64,000 nt of DNA from Curtobacterium sp. 9128 (GTDB lineage Bacteria; Actinomycetota; Actinomycetes; Actinomycetales; Microbacteriaceae), in the NCBI RefSeq assembly GCF_900086645.1, contig NZ_LT576451.1, positions 3,720,001-3,784,000 on the forward strand, written 5' to 3'. The notes under the pieces were generated by a model. The model was not told the DNA's origin. It did no database searches and saw only the letters and a list, made by a program, of their open reading frames with translations. The translations under genes and the position numbers were made by a program. This document shows positions 61,224 to 64,000 of the stretch, one piece after another. Position 1 is the first letter of the stretch, and each line of letters opens with the position of its first letter.

Positions 61224-61785
61224 GCGCGGCGACGGCGTCGACGACGATCTGCCGCCGCCGTGCCGGGGTGACCGCTCGGACGAGTGGCTCGAACCCTGCC
61301 GGTGTCGTGCTCCACATCGCCGCCGTGGTGAGGACGAGCGCGAGGAGTACGGCCGGCCGGTAGCTCCGCGGGACGACGCCGGCGCGCTGCGCGTGCTCGA
61401 TCGCCGACACGACGGCCTCGTTGGCGACGACGACGTCCTCGACGGGGCTGGCGTCCTGGCGTTCCAGGCGGTACCAGGTCGCCAGACGCAGTGCCCAGGG
61501 TCGACGGGCGTAGCTGTCGTGCAGTCGCCCGGCGTACTCCGGGAGGTCGTCGGTGTCGAGCGGCACGTCCTCGAGCGTCTCCGCGACGGATTGCGCGACG
61601 ACCGCGTCGAACAGCCCTTCCTTGCTCCCGAAGTAGTGGAAGATCTGCGCCTTGTTGCTCGACGACGCCGCCGAGATGCGCTCGATCCGGGACGCTGCGA
61701 GCCCGACGGCCGCGAACTCGTCACGCCCGGCGAGCAGGAGTCGTGCCCGGACGGCGTCGGCGGGCGGGGGCGTGAAGGCGGCCAT
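61213..61785 (-). CDS. TetR-family regulator
   Basis: A 190-residue TetR protein starting at 61785 (MAAFTPPPADAV). The helix-turn-helix is RIERISAASSSNKAQIFHYF, with an unusual Ser-rich turn. It is convergent with pxpC, overlapping 11 bases, and a 23-base gap separates it from the LCP gene on the same strand. No target is evident. Confidence 0.86.
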   Translation of the reverse strand: MAAFTPPPADAVRARLLLAGRDEFAAVGLAASRIERISAASSSNKAQIFHYFGSKEGLFDAVVAQSVAETLEDVPLDTDDLPEYAGRLHDSYARRPWALRLATWYRLERQDASPVEDVVVANEAVVSAIEHAQRAGVVPRSYRPAVLLALVLTTAAMWSTTPAGFEPLVRAVTPARRRQIVVDAVAALIR

Positions 61786-61808
61786 GGCCACCACGCTACC
61801 GACTCGCG

Positions 61809-63092
61809 TCAGCGCTTCGCCGCACAGGTGACGGTGGCCGCACTCTGCCCGGAGACGTCGGCCGGGAGCGGCGACGAGGTGGGCGGAGCCGATCCCCCTG
61901 GTGCCGATCCCCCTGGTGCTGTTGCTCCCCCCGGTGCGGCCGACCCGTCTGGTGCTCCCGACGGCGGGGCCGACGGGTCGCGGACTGCGGAACGACCGAG
62001 GCTCTCCGCTCCGAGCACCACCGGCTGGTCGTGCTGCAGCACGGCGTTCAGGGTGCTCGCCGGCCCCTTCGCGACCAGGACCCGCGCGGGATCCGTCGGG
62101 TCGTCGACGACCGGGTACTGGACGAAGGACATGTTCGACAGCCCGACGGAGTTCACGGCGAGGGCCAGCCGTGCGAGCGTCGTCGGGTCGGCCAGCGTGT
62201 CGGAGAGCGTCATGTGCTTCGACGCCGTCGTGGCGAGCCGCAGGACCTTGCCGGGGTCGGTCAGCGTGTGGGCGGACACGGTCTGCCGCGCCAGCGCCGC
62301 CATGAAGGTCTGTTGGTTGCTGATCCGGGCGAGGTCGCTGGAGTCACCGACCCCGTAGCGCGACCGGAGGAACGCGGCCGCCTCGGCACCGTTCAGCTCC
62401 TGGTCGCCCGCCTGCAGGTCGAGGGCCGGGGTGACGTCGGTGTCGTGGATCGGGGTCGCGAGACACACCTCGACCCCACCGACGGCGTCCGCCATCGCCA
62501 CGACGCCGTCGAAGGTGATCATGCCGGCGTAGCCGATCTGGAGCCCGGTGAGCTGGTCGATCGTCTTCGCGACACAGGCGAGCCCGTGCTGCTCACCCCC
62601 TCGGCCGAGCGCGGTGTTGAGCATCGCGGCCGGGACCGCGGGCGTGACCGTGCCCTGGTCGTTCTCGCACGCGGGGATCGGGACCACGAGGTCGCGCGGG
62701 AAGCTGACGACCGCCATGTTCGTGTGGTCCGCGGAGATGTGCACGAGCAGGTTCGAGTCGTTGTGCCCGACACCCGAACTCGCACGGCGGTTCGCGGCGT
62801 CGTCGAACCCGGCGCCCTGCCCGTCGCGGGTGTCGGTCGCGACGAGCAACATGTTCACCTCGCCGCTCGCGGCCGTCAGCTGCGGCGCACGGGTCTGGTG
62901 GCTGCCGGGCATGGCCAGCGAGACCGTCGGCTTCGCATCGCGCACCACCTGCCACGACGCGATCGCGGCGACGGAACCGACGCTCACCAAGCCGATCGCG
63001 GCGACCGCGGCGACGGCCTTGACCATCGGTCCGAGCGTGCCGTGCCGTCGCTGCCGACCGTGTCGCGCAGCGGGTACCCCTCCGCGCGTCAC
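61809..63092 (-). CDS. LytR-CpsA-Psr (LCP) family cell-wall glycopolymer ligase
   Basis: A 427-residue protein starting with GTG at 63092 after GGGGA. A basic N-terminus and a single helix at about residues 24-45 anchor it in the membrane, with the LCP domain outside. Motifs include DTRDGQG, SFPRDLVVPIP, LNTALGRGG, AVGGVEVCL and LRSRYGVGDSSDLARI with arginines that hold the polyprenyl pyrophosphate. LCP enzymes transfer secondary polymers to peptidoglycan. The last 50 residues are a low-complexity Pro/Gly/Ser tail made of APGGSA-like repeats. The C-terminal TVTCAAKR region carries a cysteine. Confidence 0.92.
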   Translation of the reverse strand: MTRGGVPAARHGRQRRHGTLGPMVKAVAAVAAIGLVSVGSVAAIASWQVVRDAKPTVSLAMPGSHQTRAPQLTAASGEVNMLLVATDTRDGQGAGFDDAANRRASSGVGHNDSNLLVHISADHTNMAVVSFPRDLVVPIPACENDQGTVTPAVPAAMLNTALGRGGEQHGLACVAKTIDQLTGLQIGYAGMITFDGVVAMADAVGGVEVCLATPIHDTDVTPALDLQAGDQELNGAEAAAFLRSRYGVGDSSDLARISNQQTFMAALARQTVSAHTLTDPGKVLRLATTASKHMTLSDTLADPTTLARLALAVNSVGLSNMSFVQYPVVDDPTDPARVLVAKGPASTLNAVLQHDQPVVLGAESLGRSAVRDPSAPPSGAPDGSAAPGGATAPGGSAPGGSAPPTSSPLPADVSGQSAATVTCAAKR

Positions 63093-63157
63093 CGGATCGT
63101 CCCCGTTGCGAACCCCTCATCGTGCATGTCGTCAGTCTCGACCAGCGCCGGCGGACG

Positions 63158-63185
63158 CCGGATCATCCTTTGGTCGATGATCCGG
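63158..63185. promoter_or_regulatory. Inverted repeat in the LCP/secreted-protein intergenic region
   Basis: CCGGATCAT (63158-63166) pairs with ATGATCCGG (63177-63185), loop 10 bases, midway between the divergent LCP (63092) and repeat-protein (63291) starts. It could be an operator for either. Confidence 0.45.
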
Positions 63186-63290
63186 GACCGATGGTCTGAA
63201 TCGCTCCGTCCGCGTTGCCGGCCCGGGACGGCGCTCGTAGTGTCGACGTGTCGCTGGCGGACGAGCCGTCGAGCGGACGAGGAGCGTTGC

Positions 63291-63980
63291 ATGTCGAACC
63301 GCGAGACCGGCCCCCGGAACACCACCGGAGCGGCGTTCCGACGCTCTGCCGCCACCGTGGCGGTCGCCTGCGCCGTGGCCGGATCGCTCGTCGGCCTCGG
63401 TTCCGTGGGCGCGCTCGCCGCTCCGGAACGCACGTCGGCGCACGCTTCGATTCCGACTGCCCAGCCGACACCCGTGCCGAAGGTGCAGTACGGCGATGCG
63501 GACATCGCGCGGTTCCGGGCGTCGCCCTACGCGGACGACGCGGTCGCACTGGCCGCGGTGTGGGGCACCGACCTCGCGACGGCGAAGGGCCGAGCGGGTG
63601 CCGATCTCCGCACCGGGACCGCGCTGCCCTTCGCGGCGGGGGACGCCGCGAGCTACCCGTTCACGCCGGAGCAGCAGCGGGACGCCTTCTTCCTCGGCTA
63701 CGGCGACTTCCGACAGGCGCTCGGGCTCGCCGTGCAGTGGGGCGTGCCCGACGTCTACGCCGTGAAGTCGAAGCTCGGGTCGAAGATGCTCGCCCATCTC
63801 CCCGTGCCGTTGGCCCCGACCACCTACACCGAGGCCGAAGAGGCCCGGGCGTTCACCGCGAGCGGGTACGACGAGGGCGACGCCGCCCGACTCGCGGCGC
63901 TCTGGCAGAGCCCCTCGACGTACAGCGCAGAGGTCCGTGCCGGGCAGGCGCTCCTCGCCGGCGACGCACTGCCCGTCTGA
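63291..63980 (+). CDS. Secreted protein made of three tandem repeats
   Basis: A 229-residue protein, not recognised. The start at 63291 follows GAGGAGCG. A signal peptide spans residues 1-44 (hydrophobic core AATVAVACAVAGSLVG, cut after ALAA). The mature part consists of three related modules of about 50 residues: 67-114 (YGDADIARFRASPYADDAVA), 123-174 (FTPEQQRDAFFLGYGDFRQA) and 179-229 (YTEAEEARAFTASGYDEGDA). Each has a tyrosine/aromatic start, a Gly-Tyr or Pro-Tyr turn, an Ala/Leu helix with Trp near its end (AAVWG, AVQWG, AALWQ) and ends in a Leu-Pro-x pattern. The last module stops at the C-terminus. No enzyme motif is seen; a wall-associated or binding role is plausible. The stop is at 63978-63980. 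Confidence 0.8.
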   Translation: MSNRETGPRNTTGAAFRRSAATVAVACAVAGSLVGLGSVGALAAPERTSAHASIPTAQPTPVPKVQYGDADIARFRASPYADDAVALAAVWGTDLATAKGRAGADLRTGTALPFAAGDAASYPFTPEQQRDAFFLGYGDFRQALGLAVQWGVPDVYAVKSKLGSKMLAHLPVPLAPTTYTEAEEARAFTASGYDEGDAARLAALWQSPSTYSAEVRAGQALLAGDALPV

Positions 63981-64000
63981 GCGTGCCCGCCCCCGACGCC

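Overview
The window is chromosomal DNA from a very GC-rich actinobacterium. The short DUF7882-type protein, the mevalonate operon, the dense TetR/MarR/IclR-regulated exporters and the codon use all fit Microbacteriaceae, with Curtobacterium the best guess. This is an inference from gene content; no rRNA or tRNA gene is present to confirm it. Genes are packed tightly, with many ATGA/GTGA stop-start overlaps, and no gene-free stretch exceeds 300 bases.

Layout. 1-3.7 kb: the 3' part of a GltB-like glutamate synthase, coupled to a CysJ-type diflavin reductase. 3.9-9.7 kb: a DUF7882 gene and a five-gene mevalonate operon (mvk, mvaD, pmk, mvaA, mvaS) on the minus strand. 9.7-12.5 kb: an alpha/beta hydrolase and an ohrR-ohr-oxidoreductase unit for organic peroxide defence. 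12.7-18.3 kb: a MarR-linked ClC channel, a sugar-porter remnant, a membrane protein, a sugar porter and small unknowns. 18.3-24.0 kb: an NmrA-like reductase, then a complete long-chain olefin locus, oleA-oleBC(fused)-oleD. 24.1-31.3 kb: LysM lipoprotein, pgi, nitronate monooxygenase, a divergent rimK/retropepsin pair, and an ECF sigma factor with its membrane partner. 31.4-38.7 kb: fatty-acid desaturase, two GAF-ANTAR regulators, a TetR/MFS pair, and a PadR-DUF1048-ABC exporter operon. 39.0-50.1 kb: a histidine-utilisation region in two divergent blocks, each with its own IclR regulator: a HutH-like gene, MFS and hutD on the minus strand; hutU, an M20 amidohydrolase, hutF and hutI on the plus strand. 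50.1-54.2 kb: a sugar/polyol operon (MFS, isomerase, Gfo/Idh dehydrogenase) and a divergent TetR gene. 54.2-58.8 kb: a broken CPBP protease, MBL hydrolase/MarR, and a MarR/MFS efflux pair. 59.0-61.2 kb: pxpABC 5-oxoprolinase. 61.2-64 kb: a TetR regulator, an LCP-family ligase and a secreted protein made of three tandem repeats.

How they work together. The olefin and mevalonate loci and the desaturase all shape membrane lipids and isoprenoids. The hut and pxp loci both feed glutamate metabolism, as does the glutamate synthase at the left edge. Most exporters sit beside a regulator, with a palindromic operator candidate at the promoter.

The points most worth a second look are: a HutH-family protein whose active-site loop lacks the Ala-Ser-Gly that forms the MIO cofactor; the GltB-like/diflavin-reductase pair with altered cysteine spacing; the complete ole cluster; a family of five near-identical intergenic palindromes; and the three-repeat secreted protein.
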